Source: Lacinutrix jangbogonensis
GTDB taxonomy: Bacteria > Bacteroidota > Bacteroidia > Flavobacteriales > Flavobacteriaceae
Reading direction: 5' to 3'
NCBI RefSeq assembly: GCF_000797445.1
Contig: NZ_JSWF01000025.1
Location: 186,001-250,000 of the forward strand
DNA: 64,000 bases
In this document: positions 8,282 to 18,398 of the stretch, in pieces
Numbering within the stretch: position 1 is the first letter of the stretch
Layout of the letters: each line of letters opens with the position of its first letter
Made by a program: the position numbers and the translations under genes
Notes under the pieces: generated by a model
The model's input: only the letters and a program-made list of their open reading frames with translations
Told to the model about the DNA's origin: nothing
The model's database searches: none

Positions 8282-9748
8282 TTAAATTCCACTTATAAAA
8301 CTACCATAAGGATCTTTAAACTGAATCCCTTCGGTAAATCTATATTTACTCAACTGCTTATACTGTACTAATCCCCAAAGCACAAATTCTTTAACAAAAT
8401 AGCTTTCTTCTTTTGAAAGATTTTGCTGGTATTTACCTAACAAATCGTCTAAAGGCGTTACCGCATCTAATAAGGCTTTATATTCTTTATCTCTTAAATC
8501 GTCTAGTAACTCAAAACCATCACGATTATTAAAAAACCAAGATACAACATCGTCATACGGGCTTTCGTCTTCTTGTTTTTTTAGCTTTTCTATTTCCGGA
8601 AAGAATTCTGGAAATAAACTTTGGACAGCTTCACCTATTAATTTGAAAGCGACTTGTGCTGCACCTTCTTGTTCTCCTTCATAAACCAGTTCTACTTTTC
8701 CAGTAATTGCAGGAATAATACCAGTAAAATCGCTTAAACGCACCATCGTGTTGTTATCGCCAGATTTTAGAGAGCGCAATTCTGCGGTACTTAAAAGGTT
8801 TTGATATGCTGTAATACTTAAACGCGCACTTACGCCACTTTTAGCATCTATATACTCGCTTTCTCTGGCTTCGAATACAATTTGTTCTAGCAAGTCTTTT
8901 GCTAATTCTGGAACCTCTATTAAATCAGCTTGTGCTTGATCTAAATTAGCCTCTTGCTCAGTAATTAGTTTTGCCGTTTCAATATCTGTAGGATAATGGG
9001 TTAAAATCTGTGAACCAATTCTATCTTTTAAAGGCGTTACAATACTGCCACGATTAGTATAATCTTCAGGATTTGCAGTAAAAATGAATTGCATATCAAG
9101 ATTTAATCGTAATTTGAATCCACGAATTTGAATATCGCCTTCTTGTAAAATATTAAACAATGCCACTTGTATTCTAGCTTGTAAATCTGGCAATTCATTG
9201 ATAACAAAAATACAACGGTTTGCTCTTGGTATCATTCCATAATGAAGCACGCGATCGTCTGCATAACTCAATTTTAAATTTGCCGCTTTTATAGGATCTA
9301 CATCACCAATAAGATCTGCAACAGTAACATCTGGAGTTGCTAATTTCTCAGCAAAACGTTCGCTTCTATGCAACCAAGTTATTGGTGTATTATCACCATG
9401 TTCTTTTACCAATTCTATAGCAAAACGTGAAATTGGCTGCAATGGGTCGTCGTTAATTTCGCTGCCTTCAACTACAGGAATGTATTCATCTAACAGATTA
9501 AGCATCAAACGAGCGAGACGTGTTTTTGCCTGTCCGCGTAAACCTAATAAATTAATATTATGCCTTGATAGAATAGCACGTTCCAACTCAGGAATCACAG
9601 TATTCTCATAACCATGAACACCTTCGAAAGTGGTTTCTTTATTCTTTATCTTTTCAATTAAATTATCTCTTAATTCATCTTTAATCGATTTGCTGTTATA
9701 TCCAGCATTTTTTAAATCTCCTAAAGTTTTTATTGTTTCTGTTTTCAT
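8282..9748 (-). CDS. MoxR/magnesium-chelatase-type AAA ATPase
   Basis: A 488-residue AAA+ protein. A variant Walker A GLRGQAKTR is near residue 53, Walker B is IFVINELPD, and sensor 1 is FIFTANPED, with ARARFs of the ChlI/MoxR group. The preceding gene in the transcript (9825-10952) encodes a von Willebrand A protein. AAA-VWA pairs of this kind act as metal-inserting or protein-remodelling chaperones. There is no tetrapyrrole pathway context here, so magnesium chelatase activity is unlikely. The true client is unknown. Confidence 0.85.
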   Translation of the reverse strand: MKTETIKTLGDLKNAGYNSKSIKDELRDNLIEKIKNKETTFEGVHGYENTVIPELERAILSRHNINLLGLRGQAKTRLARLMLNLLDEYIPVVEGSEINDDPLQPISRFAIELVKEHGDNTPITWLHRSERFAEKLATPDVTVADLIGDVDPIKAANLKLSYADDRVLHYGMIPRANRCIFVINELPDLQARIQVALFNILQEGDIQIRGFKLRLNLDMQFIFTANPEDYTNRGSIVTPLKDRIGSQILTHYPTDIETAKLITEQEANLDQAQADLIEVPELAKDLLEQIVFEARESEYIDAKSGVSARLSITAYQNLLSTAELRSLKSGDNNTMVRLSDFTGIIPAITGKVELVYEGEQEGAAQVAFKLIGEAVQSLFPEFFPEIEKLKKQEDESPYDDVVSWFFNNRDGFELLDDLRDKEYKALLDAVTPLDDLLGKYQQNLSKEESYFVKEFVLWGLVQYKQLSKYRFTEGIQFKDPYGSFISGI

Positions 9749-9824
9749 ATTTCTTTTTAGCTTTTTGCTATTTGGCTTACAGCCTTTAACTCTTAGTCTT
9801 ATTTTTTATAACAGCTAATCGCTG

Positions 9825-10952
9825 TTAGCCTTTAATTCTCTTTTTTCTATTCGTTTCGTAATCTTCAAAAATCATTTCACCTAATCCTTTTAAACCTGTG
9901 TAGAAGGCTTTACCTTGATTTGCCTTGGTAAACTCTTCAACAAATTGCATTAAATAATTGTCTTGAGCAATCATAAAAGTAGTAATCGGTATGTGTAATT
10001 TCCGTGCTTGAGCTGCCATTGCATAACACTTGTTTGTAATGTATGGATTGAGACCATTACTATCCTTATAATAGGTTCCGTCTGGCAATTTTAAACAACT
10101 TGGTTTACCATCGGTAATCATAAAAATTTGTTTGTTGGTATTTCGTTTTCTTCGAAGTAAATCCATCGCTAATTTTAAACCTGCAACAGTATTTGTATGA
10201 TAAGGTCCAACATTTAGATACGGTAAATCTTTAATTTTAATTGGCCACGCATCGTTTCCAAAAACCAAAATATCTAAAGTGTCTTTTGGGTAGCGTGTAG
10301 TAATTAATTCGGCTAGTGCCATAGCTACCTTTTTGGCTGGTGTAATTCTATCTTCACCATAAAGAATCATACTATGGCTGATATCGATCATTAGAATGGT
10401 ACTCATTTGAGATTTATGAGTGGTTTCTTCAACCACCAAATCGTCTTCAGTTAATCTAAAATCGTTAATTCCATTATTAATTTGTGCATTACGAAGACTT
10501 TCTGTCATGGATACTTTATCCAAACTATCGCCAAACTGATAATTTCTAAAATCGCCGGTGTGCTCATCCCCTATTCCAACGCCTTTACTTTTATGATTGC
10601 CGCTTCCACTACGTTTTATATTACCAAAAATTTGATCTAAAGCAGATTGACGTATGGCGCGTTCGGTTTTTGCAGTAATACTGGTACCCTTTTTACCATC
10701 AGGTTTTATTTCGTCTCTTATATAACCTTTTGCTTTTAGATCTTCAATAAAATCTTCAATTGTATATTCTGGCGTTGTAAGCTTGTATTCTTTATCTAAT
10801 TCTTTTAACCAATCAATAGCCTCATCAAAATCGCCTGATGTATGTGTGATTAATTCTTTAAAAATATCGAAAAGTATCTCGAAAGGAGATTGTGAAGGTG
10901 CTTCGTATTGTTTAAACACGAAACCCTTTTTAAATAAATTTTCTTTTTTCAT
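9825..10952 (-). CDS. VWA-domain protein, partner of the AAA ATPase
   Basis: The start at 10952 (MKKENLFKKGFVF) is preferred; an ORF extension to 11003 would add 17 residues that look non-coding. A VWA domain occupies about residues 185-370 with the MIDAS motif DISHSM and the later threonine in ITDGKPS. The N-terminal half is helical and polar. It lies 76 bp upstream of the AAA ATPase gene on the same strand. VWA partners present substrates or metal to the ATPase ring. The start region faces that of the VPS10-like gene, with about 100 bp between them. Confidence 0.85.
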   Translation of the reverse strand: MKKENLFKKGFVFKQYEAPSQSPFEILFDIFKELITHTSGDFDEAIDWLKELDKEYKLTTPEYTIEDFIEDLKAKGYIRDEIKPDGKKGTSITAKTERAIRQSALDQIFGNIKRSGSGNHKSKGVGIGDEHTGDFRNYQFGDSLDKVSMTESLRNAQINNGINDFRLTEDDLVVEETTHKSQMSTILMIDISHSMILYGEDRITPAKKVAMALAELITTRYPKDTLDILVFGNDAWPIKIKDLPYLNVGPYHTNTVAGLKLAMDLLRRKRNTNKQIFMITDGKPSCLKLPDGTYYKDSNGLNPYITNKCYAMAAQARKLHIPITTFMIAQDNYLMQFVEEFTKANQGKAFYTGLKGLGEMIFEDYETNRKKRIKG

Positions 10953-11054
10953 TGCAGCATAAAAATACGGCTTTTTTAAAGGAAAAGATTCACACCTTAA
11001 CACGTATTTAAGATTTTCTTACTTAACTTTAAAGCGAAATAACAACTCTTAAAA

Positions 11055-14000
11055 ATGAAAAAAATATCCTTTCTATTATTATTACTCTTAGTATCAATAG
11101 TTTCGGCTCAAGAATTCTCAATGGACTTGGTAAAAAACATGAAACCAAGAAATATTGGACCAGGCGGGATGTCTGGTCGTGTAACAGCTATCGATGCAGT
11201 CCATAGCAATCCAGATATTATGTACGTTGGTACAGCATCTGGTGGATTATGGAAATCGACTTCTGGTGGTATAAAATGGAGTCCTGTTTTCGACAAAGAA
11301 GTAACGGCTTCAGTCGGTTCTGTTGCTATTCAGCAGTCTAATCCAAGCGTTATTTGGGTTGGCACAGGAGAAGGAAATCCTAGAAACAGCTTAAATGGAG
11401 GCTACGGTATTTACAAATCTTTAGATGCTGGAAGAAGTTGGAAATCTATGGGTTTAGAAAAAACGCGTCACATTCACCGTATTGTAATCGATCCTACAAA
11501 TCCAAATATAGTTTATGTTGCAGCCATTGGCAGTCCTTGGGGAGAACACAGTGAACGTGGTGTTTATAAAACTACGAATGGAGGTGAAACTTGGAGTAAA
11601 ATTCTATTCGCAAATAATAAAACTGGAGCAGCAGATTTGGTTATGGATCCATCGAACCCAAATAAATTAATTGCTACACTTTGGGAGCACAAACGTGAAC
11701 CTTGGTTTTTTAATTCTGGCGGGAAAGGTTCTGGATTACACATTACACATGATGGTGGAAAAACGTGGAAGAAAATTACAGAAAAAGAAGGATTTCCAAA
11801 AGGAGAATTAGGTAGAATTGGTGTTGCTATCGCTCCAAACAAACCAAATATAGTTTATGCTTTAGTTGAAGCAAAAAAGAATGCACTTTACAAAAGTGAA
11901 GATGGTGGTTTTAGTTGGAAGAAAATAAATGATAAAAGTGATATTGGTAACAGACCTTTCTACTACTCAGAAATTTATGTTGATCCACAAAACGAAAACC
12001 GTGTGTATTCTGTTTTTACCTACATAAATGTGAGTGAAGATGGCGGAAAAAACTTTAAACAATTGATGCCAGCTTATGGTGTTAGTAATGGTGTACATCC
12101 AGATCATCATGCATGGTGGATTCATCCTGAGAATGGAAATTTCATGATTGATGGAAACGATGGCGGCATGAATATTACCAAAGATGGCGGGAAGTCATGG
12201 CGCTTTATTGGCAATATGCCTGTGGCTCAATTTTATCATATTAACGTGGATAATGAATTTCCATATAATGTTTATGGTGGCATGCAAGACAATGGTTCTT
12301 GGCGAGGTCCTGCTTATGTTTGGAAAGCACAAGGCATTAGAAATAGTTATTGGCAAGAAATAAGTTTTGGTGATGGTTTTGATGTTATTCCAGATCGTGA
12401 CGATTCGCGTTTCGGTTGGACCATGAGTCAGCAAGGTTATGTAAGTCGCTACGATTGGCAAACAGGAAATAATTATGGTGTACAACCAACACATCCAGAT
12501 TCAGAAGTTTTGCTGCGTTTTAATTGGAATGCGGCCATAAATATTGATCCTTTTAGTAATAAGACGCTTTACTTCGGAAGTCAGTATGTGCACAAATCGA
12601 ATGATAAAGGAGACACTTGGACCGTAATTTCTCCAGATTTAACAACCAATAATCCTGAAAAACTAAAACAACGCGATAGTGGTGGAATTACTATTGATGC
12701 CACAGGAGCAGAAAACCATTGTACTATTTTGGTTATTGAACCGTCTTCATTAGAAAAAGACATGCTTTGGGTTGGCACAGACGATGGTAAGGTACATGTT
12801 ACCCAAAATGGTGGTGAAACTTGGGACGATGTTAGTAATAACCTAAAAGAACTACCAACAGGCAGTTGGATTGTCCAAATTAAAGCAAGTAATAAAAATA
12901 AAGGTGAAGCGCTTTTAGTAGCAAACGATTACAGGCGCTTTAATTTTGAACCGTATGCATACCGAACAAAAAATTACGGAAAATCGTGGGAACGCATTGT
13001 CGATGCTAACGATGTTAAAAGTTATACGCTATCAATAGTTGAAGATTTAGAAGAACCCAACTTACTCTTTTTAGGTACTGATGATGGTTTGTATATTTCT
13101 ACAAATGCAGGAAACAAATGGACTAAATGGACCGAAGGTTTTCCAACCGTTCCTGTAAAAGATCTAGTAATACAACCTAGAGAGCACGATTTGGTGATTG
13201 GCACTTTTGGTCGTGCCGCATGGATTTTAGACGATTTAAGACCTTTACGAGCGATTGCAAAAAATGAAATTGCAGATAAAAAGTTAGAATTATTTACGCC
13301 TCCAACAGCCTATAAAGCTGCATACCAACAAGCAACTGGAAGTCGTTTTGGCGGTGATGCTATGTATTCTGGAGACAATAGAAGCTCTGGTGCGCGTTTT
13401 AAATATTATGTGAAAGTGGAAAAGCCTGCTAAAAAAGAAGAGGAAAAGAAAGATGATGACAAAGAAGAACAAGAAGAAGATGAAGCTCCAGAAAAAGAAG
13501 AAAGTGTAGTAAAATGGGATTCTATTACAATGAAAATATATAATAACAATAAGCTAATAAGAACAATTAAACGAGAAACACCAGACTCTACAGGGATTTA
13601 TAATTGGACATGGCGTATGCGCGAAAAAGGTGTTGATTATCCTTCAAAATCTATTAGAAAAAGAAAGAATGAGCCAAGTGGTGTTTCTGTTAAACCAGGA
13701 ACCTATAAAGCTGTAATGCATTATGGAGATTTAACTTCCGAAGAACTAATTACTATAAAAGAAGATCCACGAATTGAGGTTTCTAAGATGAATACAGATG
13801 CGGTGTATTCAGCATTAAAAGAGGTAGAAGTTATAAGGCAAACTATGGCTGACGCGACAAAGCAATTAGCTGAAAGCAAGAAAATTGCCGAAAAACATAA
13901 AAAAAACCTCAACACATTAGACAAAAAGAAATACAAAGCAGAAATAAAAGCATCAAAAGACATTGTTAAAAAAATAGACAGTCTATTTGCTATTTACTTT

Positions 14001-14270
14001 GGAAAAGTAGACAAAAGACAAGGTATTACAAGAAGTAATTTACCAACTATTAGTTCAAGAATAAATAAAGCAAGTAACTATATTGGTTCTAGAAAAAACG
14101 GAATTACAACTACAGAAACAACACTTTTAAAGCATGCTAAAAAGGCGCTTAATGATGCTTTAATACTAACAAACATATTTTTTAATGACGAATGGAAAGC
14201 GTACCAAGAAAAAATTGAAAGTTTAAATGTTTCAGAATTTAAAGAGATAAAACAGTTTAAAATAGATTAA
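11055..14270 (+). CDS. Secreted VPS10/sortilin-like Asp-box beta-propeller protein
   Basis: A 1071-residue exported protein with a signal peptide at residues 1-18 (SIVSAQ). At least ten Asp-box (BNR) motifs of form S/T-x-D/N-x-G-x-x-W are visible, such as SLDAGRSWK, TTNGGETWS, THDGGKTWK, SEDGGFSWK, TKDGGKSWR and TQNGGETWD. They indicate two propellers over residues 35-720. A strongly charged KEEEKKDDDKEEQEEDEAPE linker precedes a C-terminal beta and coiled-coil part. The family is common in Bacteroidota and often called a glycosyl hydrolase, but no catalytic residues support that. A role in binding polymers outside the cell is a guess. Confidence 0.87.
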   Translation: MKKISFLLLLLLVSIVSAQEFSMDLVKNMKPRNIGPGGMSGRVTAIDAVHSNPDIMYVGTASGGLWKSTSGGIKWSPVFDKEVTASVGSVAIQQSNPSVIWVGTGEGNPRNSLNGGYGIYKSLDAGRSWKSMGLEKTRHIHRIVIDPTNPNIVYVAAIGSPWGEHSERGVYKTTNGGETWSKILFANNKTGAADLVMDPSNPNKLIATLWEHKREPWFFNSGGKGSGLHITHDGGKTWKKITEKEGFPKGELGRIGVAIAPNKPNIVYALVEAKKNALYKSEDGGFSWKKINDKSDIGNRPFYYSEIYVDPQNENRVYSVFTYINVSEDGGKNFKQLMPAYGVSNGVHPDHHAWWIHPENGNFMIDGNDGGMNITKDGGKSWRFIGNMPVAQFYHINVDNEFPYNVYGGMQDNGSWRGPAYVWKAQGIRNSYWQEISFGDGFDVIPDRDDSRFGWTMSQQGYVSRYDWQTGNNYGVQPTHPDSEVLLRFNWNAAINIDPFSNKTLYFGSQYVHKSNDKGDTWTVISPDLTTNNPEKLKQRDSGGITIDATGAENHCTILVIEPSSLEKDMLWVGTDDGKVHVTQNGGETWDDVSNNLKELPTGSWIVQIKASNKNKGEALLVANDYRRFNFEPYAYRTKNYGKSWERIVDANDVKSYTLSIVEDLEEPNLLFLGTDDGLYISTNAGNKWTKWTEGFPTVPVKDLVIQPREHDLVIGTFGRAAWILDDLRPLRAIAKNEIADKKLELFTPPTAYKAAYQQATGSRFGGDAMYSGDNRSSGARFKYYVKVEKPAKKEEEKKDDDKEEQEEDEAPEKEESVVKWDSITMKIYNNNKLIRTIKRETPDSTGIYNWTWRMREKGVDYPSKSIRKRKNEPSGVSVKPGTYKAVMHYGDLTSEELITIKEDPRIEVSKMNTDAVYSALKEVEVIRQTMADATKQLAESKKIAEKHKKNLNTLDKKKYKAEIKASKDIVKKIDSLFAIYFGKVDKRQGITRSNLPTISSRINKASNYIGSRKNGITTTETTLLKHAKKALNDALILTNIFFNDEWKAYQEKIESLNVSEFKEIKQFKID

Positions 14271-14281
14271 TAGTAAGTTTC

Positions 14282-14312
14282 TTGTAAAAAACCATTTATA
14301 ATCTTAACTTTC
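14282..14312 (+). promoter_or_regulatory. Candidate promoter of sodC
   Basis: A TTG (14282-14284) is followed after 20 bases by TAACTTTC (14305-14312), one base off the flavobacterial TAnnTTTG box. The start codon of the superoxide dismutase gene is 28 bases downstream. Confidence 0.4.
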
Positions 14313-14340
14313 TAACCTTAGAACCAAAAACAAATTTACC

Positions 14341-14916
14341 ATGAAAAAAATAGTATTACTCTCATTATTAACGGTCTTAGCATTTACAACAAGCTGTAAA
14401 AAAGATGTAAAAGATGCCGTTGAACCTATTATCGAAGCTGAAAAACCTGTAAAAGTAGAAGAAGCAATAAGAATTAAATTTGCTCTGTCTCCAAAAAGTG
14501 GAAGTACTGTAAAAGGTAACGTTGAATTTAAACAAGAAAATGGTCAAGTTGAAATGATTGCCTATTTAAATGGACTAAATCCTGGCGAACATGCAATACA
14601 CATTCATAAAACTGCAGATTGCTCATCAGACGATGGGAAGTCTTCTGGTGGACATTGGAATCCTACAGGTCAACCACATGGGAAATGGGGTAAAAAAGAA
14701 GGTTATCACAAAGGAGATATTGGAAACTTTGTTGCAGATGAGAACGGTGATGCCGTTGTAACCAAAACTACAGACCAATGGTGTATTGGCTGTGGAGACG
14801 AGACAAAAGATATTTTAGGAAAAGCTATTATTGTTCACGAAGGTGTAGACGATTTTAAATCGCAACCAAGTGGAGCAGCTGGAACCAGAGTTAGTTGTGG
14901 AGGAATTATTAAATAA
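14341..14916 (+). CDS. sodC: Cu/Zn superoxide dismutase, lipoprotein
   Basis: A 191-residue protein with a lipobox (FTTSC, Cys19) that would anchor it to the envelope. The metal ligands are in place: HIHKTADC (copper-binding histidines), GGHWNPTGQPHG (bridging and zinc-binding histidines), the zinc-site aspartate region, and a late IIVHEGVDD histidine. The disulfide cysteines (ADC and VSCGG) are present. The enzyme dismutates superoxide to peroxide and oxygen outside the cytoplasm. It is transcribed alone, between a candidate promoter and a clear terminator. Confidence 0.95.
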   Translation: MKKIVLLSLLTVLAFTTSCKKDVKDAVEPIIEAEKPVKVEEAIRIKFALSPKSGSTVKGNVEFKQENGQVEMIAYLNGLNPGEHAIHIHKTADCSSDDGKSSGGHWNPTGQPHGKWGKKEGYHKGDIGNFVADENGDAVVTKTTDQWCIGCGDETKDILGKAIIVHEGVDDFKSQPSGAAGTRVSCGGIIK

Positions 14917-14945
14917 AAAATAGTATCCTATTATTAAATAAATTT

Positions 14946-14982
14946 TAAAATCTCAGATTAATAATTAATCTGGGATTTTTTA
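14946..14982 (+). terminator. Rho-independent terminator of sodC
   Basis: The arms AATCTCAGATTAAT and ATTAATCTGGGATT pair over 14 positions with one G-T wobble, followed by a run of T. It lies about 30 bp after the sodC stop. Confidence 0.8.
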
Positions 14983-15095
14983 TTTCAAAATAACTTCAAG
15001 TAATATATCGCTTTTGGCAGCTTTCTGTTAACATAAAAAAACGAAAGTAAATTAAATTGAAAAAAACTAACTTTACGCACTAAAACAAACAACAA

Positions 15096-16268
15096 GTGAA
15101 CCCATCTGCAACAGGCTGGATAAATAAGCTAATCTCAATAAGCAATAAGGAATTCTCTAAAGAATTCGCATCACTTATTGTTCTCTACAAAGCCCTTATT
15201 CCTTGTGGATATATTTATGGAAGTAACACGAAAATTATAAACGATTTAATTGATAAACGCGATTTTTCTTCGGAAGAAATCTGTAAAATTAATCACCTTA
15301 TTGCCTTATATGTAACGCATAATAGCATAAAAGACAAAATCAATTTTGTTGAAAACACCATTCAATTTTATAAAAAGATTAATGCACATAAAACGAACTT
15401 CTTTCTAGACATCCTTAGTAAAGGAGATACTACCGAAACCCTTGAGAAAATTATTCATAAAAGAATTCAAATAGATAATAACCTCATCGATAAAAGTTTT
15501 AACTATTTCATAACTAACGCATTACTTTTTATTGATGTTTTGGCTTACAAACAATACCTAACTACTGGAACTATAACTGAAGCCTCTATTATAAAAGAAG
15601 AAAGTGCTATAGAAACCATTGTATTAAAAACATTAAATTCTAAAATTAAAAAAACCAAATACGATAATAGCCTTATTGATTTGTTCGAGCAATCTCTGCG
15701 CTACCAGCAAACAAATAAACTAGATTATAATGAAGCTATTTCTGTTTTAAAAACACCTTTAGAAAAACAATACATTCTTGACTTAGCATGCATGGCAACT
15801 TGGTCTGATAAAACTTTAGATGACAACGAACGCTATTTTCTATTTCAACTAGGAAAAGACTTAAACCTAGAAGCGAAAGACGTAAAAAATGCAATGCATT
15901 CCATTACAGATTTCTTCGCTAAACACAAAAAAGACATTGTATTATTAGGCTCTAAAAACATTGTAAAAACCTTTTACAATAACTCTAGCGCCATGGTAAT
16001 GAAATTGATTTCTAGAAATAGTAAAAGACTGCAAAAAGAATTATCCCAAAGCAAAGAGTTAATGCTATTATTAACAAAATCTACTGGTAAAGACCTTACT
16101 AAAGAAGAACAAAAGAAAGTTAATGATCAATTATTAGATATTTTTAAAGCCATACCAAGTCTTGCAATTTTTCTATTACCTGGAGGCGCATTATTACTTC
16201 CATTAGTCATAAAGTTTATCCCAAAACTATTACCATCTGCATTCGATGATAATAGAATTGAAGATTAA
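15096..16268 (+). CDS. LETM1-related biofilm-associated family protein
   Basis: A 390-residue protein with a GTG start that gives the conserved opening MNPSATGWINKL. Most of it is helical. Near the C terminus comes a hydrophobic segment rich in glycine and proline (AIFLLPGGALLLPLVIKFIPKLLP), the feature shared with mitochondrial LETM1. The middle part (YILDLACMATWSDKTLDDNE) resembles a TerB-like acidic helical domain. The family name comes from a Bacteroidota group; the biochemical role is not established. The stop overlaps the stop of the convergent Fic gene by 4 bp. Confidence 0.8.
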   Translation: MNPSATGWINKLISISNKEFSKEFASLIVLYKALIPCGYIYGSNTKIINDLIDKRDFSSEEICKINHLIALYVTHNSIKDKINFVENTIQFYKKINAHKTNFFLDILSKGDTTETLEKIIHKRIQIDNNLIDKSFNYFITNALLFIDVLAYKQYLTTGTITEASIIKEESAIETIVLKTLNSKIKKTKYDNSLIDLFEQSLRYQQTNKLDYNEAISVLKTPLEKQYILDLACMATWSDKTLDDNERYFLFQLGKDLNLEAKDVKNAMHSITDFFAKHKKDIVLLGSKNIVKTFYNNSSAMVMKLISRNSKRLQKELSQSKELMLLLTKSTGKDLTKEEQKKVNDQLLDIFKAIPSLAIFLLPGGALLLPLVIKFIPKLLPSAFDDNRIED

Positions 16269-17218
16269 CGTTTTCTAGTTCTATTAGCTATATAATTAGT
16301 GATGGCTTCTTTGGTTGTATACCAGTTTCTACCTTCTTTATGTGCATCAATTTTACCTTGTCGAGCTAATAAACTCACATATTCCTGACTGTAAGCAACA
16401 TCTGGCTCTTTAACAATATCACTTATTATTTTATAATCTTTATCATGTTCTGGCAAAGCTGTTAAGTAGATATTTGTTGTACGCTCTAATGCTTGAGCCA
16501 TAAGTAACATTAGTTTTGTATAGTTACCTTTATTTGCTTGGTTTAAAGCTTCGTAGTATTTATTTCTATCGTTTTTTAATATAATTGCTGGAGGAAAACC
16601 TTCTCGCATTAATAGTAAGTTCATTACTAAGCGCACAGTACGACCATTACCATCAAAGAAAGGATGAATATGAACAAACCTATGATGAAACACGGTAGCC
16701 AACTCTATACTATTTAATTGTAAAGGGTTATCGTTTACGAAATCTACCAAATCGTTAAGTAATTGATGTACGCTACTTGCGTTTGGTGGCACAAAATTAG
16801 CACCGCTAATACGAACACCTGCATTTCGCAAACGACCTGCAAAATCATCTTCGATAGTACGTAAAACTAAAGCATGTAAAGACAAAATATCTTTACTGCT
16901 TAAAACATAATCTGGTTTAACTAAAGTATATAAATAGTTTATGGCATGCTCGTGGTTTTTAGCTTCAAAATGCTCACGAAGTGATTTGCCTTTTATGGTG
17001 ACACCCTCTTGCAAAACCATTTTGGTTTCACGAAGATTAAGCGTGTTGCCTTCTATACTATTAGAATTATAAGTCCATTCTATAAGTAAGGCTTCTCGAA
17101 TACCCAACAAAGCACTATTAGAAAAAGGTCTAAGTTTTTTTAGATACTCTACCTTTTCATCTAAACGTAGAAAAGTTTTTTTTAAAGCTTCTCTATATGT
17201 TGTATTTAATGTTTCCAC
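16265..17218 (-). CDS. Fic-domain protein (probable AMPylase), class II
   Basis: A cytoplasmic protein of about 318 residues. The Fic core HPFFDGNGRTVR matches HxFx(D/E)GNGRxxR with every catalytic residue. An N-terminal inhibitory helix is visible in SNSIEGNTL, fitting the [S/T]xxxE[G/N] motif, so the protein is probably self-inhibited. A C-terminal winged-helix-like segment follows (DVAYSQEYVSLLARQGKIDA). Two starts are possible: GTG at 17218 or TTG at 17233. Fic proteins of this type transfer AMP to a target protein. The target is unknown and no antitoxin gene is adjacent. Confidence 0.9.
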   Translation of the reverse strand: METLNTTYREALKKTFLRLDEKVEYLKKLRPFSNSALLGIREALLIEWTYNSNSIEGNTLNLRETKMVLQEGVTIKGKSLREHFEAKNHEHAINYLYTLVKPDYVLSSKDILSLHALVLRTIEDDFAGRLRNAGVRISGANFVPPNASSVHQLLNDLVDFVNDNPLQLNSIELATVFHHRFVHIHPFFDGNGRTVRLVMNLLLMREGFPPAIILKNDRNKYYEALNQANKGNYTKLMLLMAQALERTTNIYLTALPEHDKDYKIISDIVKEPDVAYSQEYVSLLARQGKIDAHKEGRNWYTTKEAITNYIANRTRKR

Positions 17219-17283
17219 AACACAAAGATACAAATTAATATCGGTACAATGATATTTAACACCTATCCGATATTAATAAATTT

Positions 17284-18039
17284 TTATTCTAACCAATTCT
17301 TAAAATCCTTTACACGTTCACGCGCAACAATTACGTCTTGCTCGTTATAGTTATTCAGTTTAATTTGCAAGCGCGAATTAGTATAACTCACCATATCTTT
17401 TATGGCCTGAATATTAACAAAGAATTTTCTATTTATTCTGAAAAATTGCACTGGAGCCAGTTCAGATTCTAAATTATCGAGAGTTGTGTCTAAAAGGTAA
17501 TTCCTACCTTGTGCAGTATGTAAATACGTGCCTTTGTTTTCGCTATAAAAACACTCGATATCCTCAATATTTACTAATTTTAAATGCTGACCAACCTTTA
17601 CCGAAAATCGTTTTTTATACTCACGTTCTATCGGATTAATAAGCAGTTTCTTAATCTCGTTAAAATCTAACGTTACGCTTTGTTTTTTTGGTAATCGCGT
17701 TTTAAATTTTAAAACTGCCGTTTCCAATTCTTCATCGTCTATTGGTTTTAATAGATAATCGATACTATTCAATTTAAAAGCTTGAAGTGCATACTCGTCG
17801 TAAGCAGTTGTAAATATTATAGCTGAAGTTATTTTTATAGCATCAAAAATCTCAAAAGACAAGCCGTCGCTTAATTGTATGTCTAAAAAGATAAGATCTG
17901 GATGCTCGTTATTTTGAAACCATGCAATAGATTCTTCAACAGAATGTAACATTGTTTCTGCTTCAATATCAAAAGTCTTTAGCATGCGTTGTAAACGCCT
18001 TGCTGATGGTTTTTCGTCTTCAATTATTATTACATTCAT
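17284..18039 (-). CDS. LytTR-family response regulator
   Basis: A 251-residue regulator with a receiver domain (EDEKPSA at the acidic pocket, phosphoacceptor in LIFLDIQLSDG, lysine in LLKPID) and a LytTR domain from about residue 140 (EDIECFYSENKGTYLHT, FFRINRKFFVN). It is the last gene of an operon with a histidine kinase carrying a 2TM domain (18757-20103) and two free-standing 2TM proteins. It is the evident partner of that kinase. Confidence 0.93.
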   Translation of the reverse strand: MNVIIIEDEKPSARRLQRMLKTFDIEAETMLHSVEESIAWFQNNEHPDLIFLDIQLSDGLSFEIFDAIKITSAIIFTTAYDEYALQAFKLNSIDYLLKPIDDEELETAVLKFKTRLPKKQSVTLDFNEIKKLLINPIEREYKKRFSVKVGQHLKLVNIEDIECFYSENKGTYLHTAQGRNYLLDTTLDNLESELAPVQFFRINRKFFVNIQAIKDMVSYTNSRLQIKLNNYNEQDVIVARERVKDFKNWLE

Positions 18040-18084
18040 TAACTAGAATATTAGATTTTTGGTTTATTAATTTTTAATATAAAA

Positions 18085-18396
18085 CTATTCCCAAGCGCTT
18101 TTATCTTTTTCCATAATTTTCTTAATTTTTCGTTCTTCCCAATCACTTCCTAAAATAAAACTTGGTAAAAAAACGGTAAGTCCATGAATAATAATTCCAA
18201 TTCCCCAAAGCGATAAAGTTAAAAAATTATGTATTTGAAAATAACTTTCTCCAGGTTCTAAGTTTTCTATATTAAGAAAAACAAAAAAAAGGTTAATGGT
18301 TATGAAAATAAGTAAATGCGTATAAAAGCCTTTAATTTTTTTAACACGATGCTTTGCATGCTCTAAACGTTTTTGGTATATTTGGTTTGTGCTCAT
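18085..18396 (-). CDS. 2TM-domain small membrane protein
   Basis: About 103 residues. It matches the 2TM domain: a basic N-terminal helix (YQKRLEHAKHRVKKIKGFY), two membrane helices, and a closing SDWEERKIKKIMEKDKS. An upstream in-frame ATG at 18408 would add four residues and overlap the preceding gene. The same domain occurs in the next upstream gene and at the C terminus of the operon's kinase. The function of 2TM domains is unknown. Association with that kinase in the membrane is likely from context. Confidence 0.85.
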   Translation of the reverse strand: MSTNQIYQKRLEHAKHRVKKIKGFYTHLLIFITINLFFVFLNIENLEPGESYFQIHNFLTLSLWGIGIIIHGLTVFLPSFILGSDWEERKIKKIMEKDKSAWE

Positions 18397-18398
18397 AA

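Noticed and set aside
8282-10952. Magnesium chelatase for chlorophyll synthesis
   Set aside because: The AAA and VWA pair resembles ChlI and ChlD, but no tetrapyrrole genes are nearby and such pairs are general chaperones in Bacteroidota.
12195-12494. Minus-strand ORF inside the VPS10-like gene
   Set aside because: It is antisense to a strongly conserved propeller region and has no recognisable features. Several similar antisense frames in the same gene were left out for the same reason.
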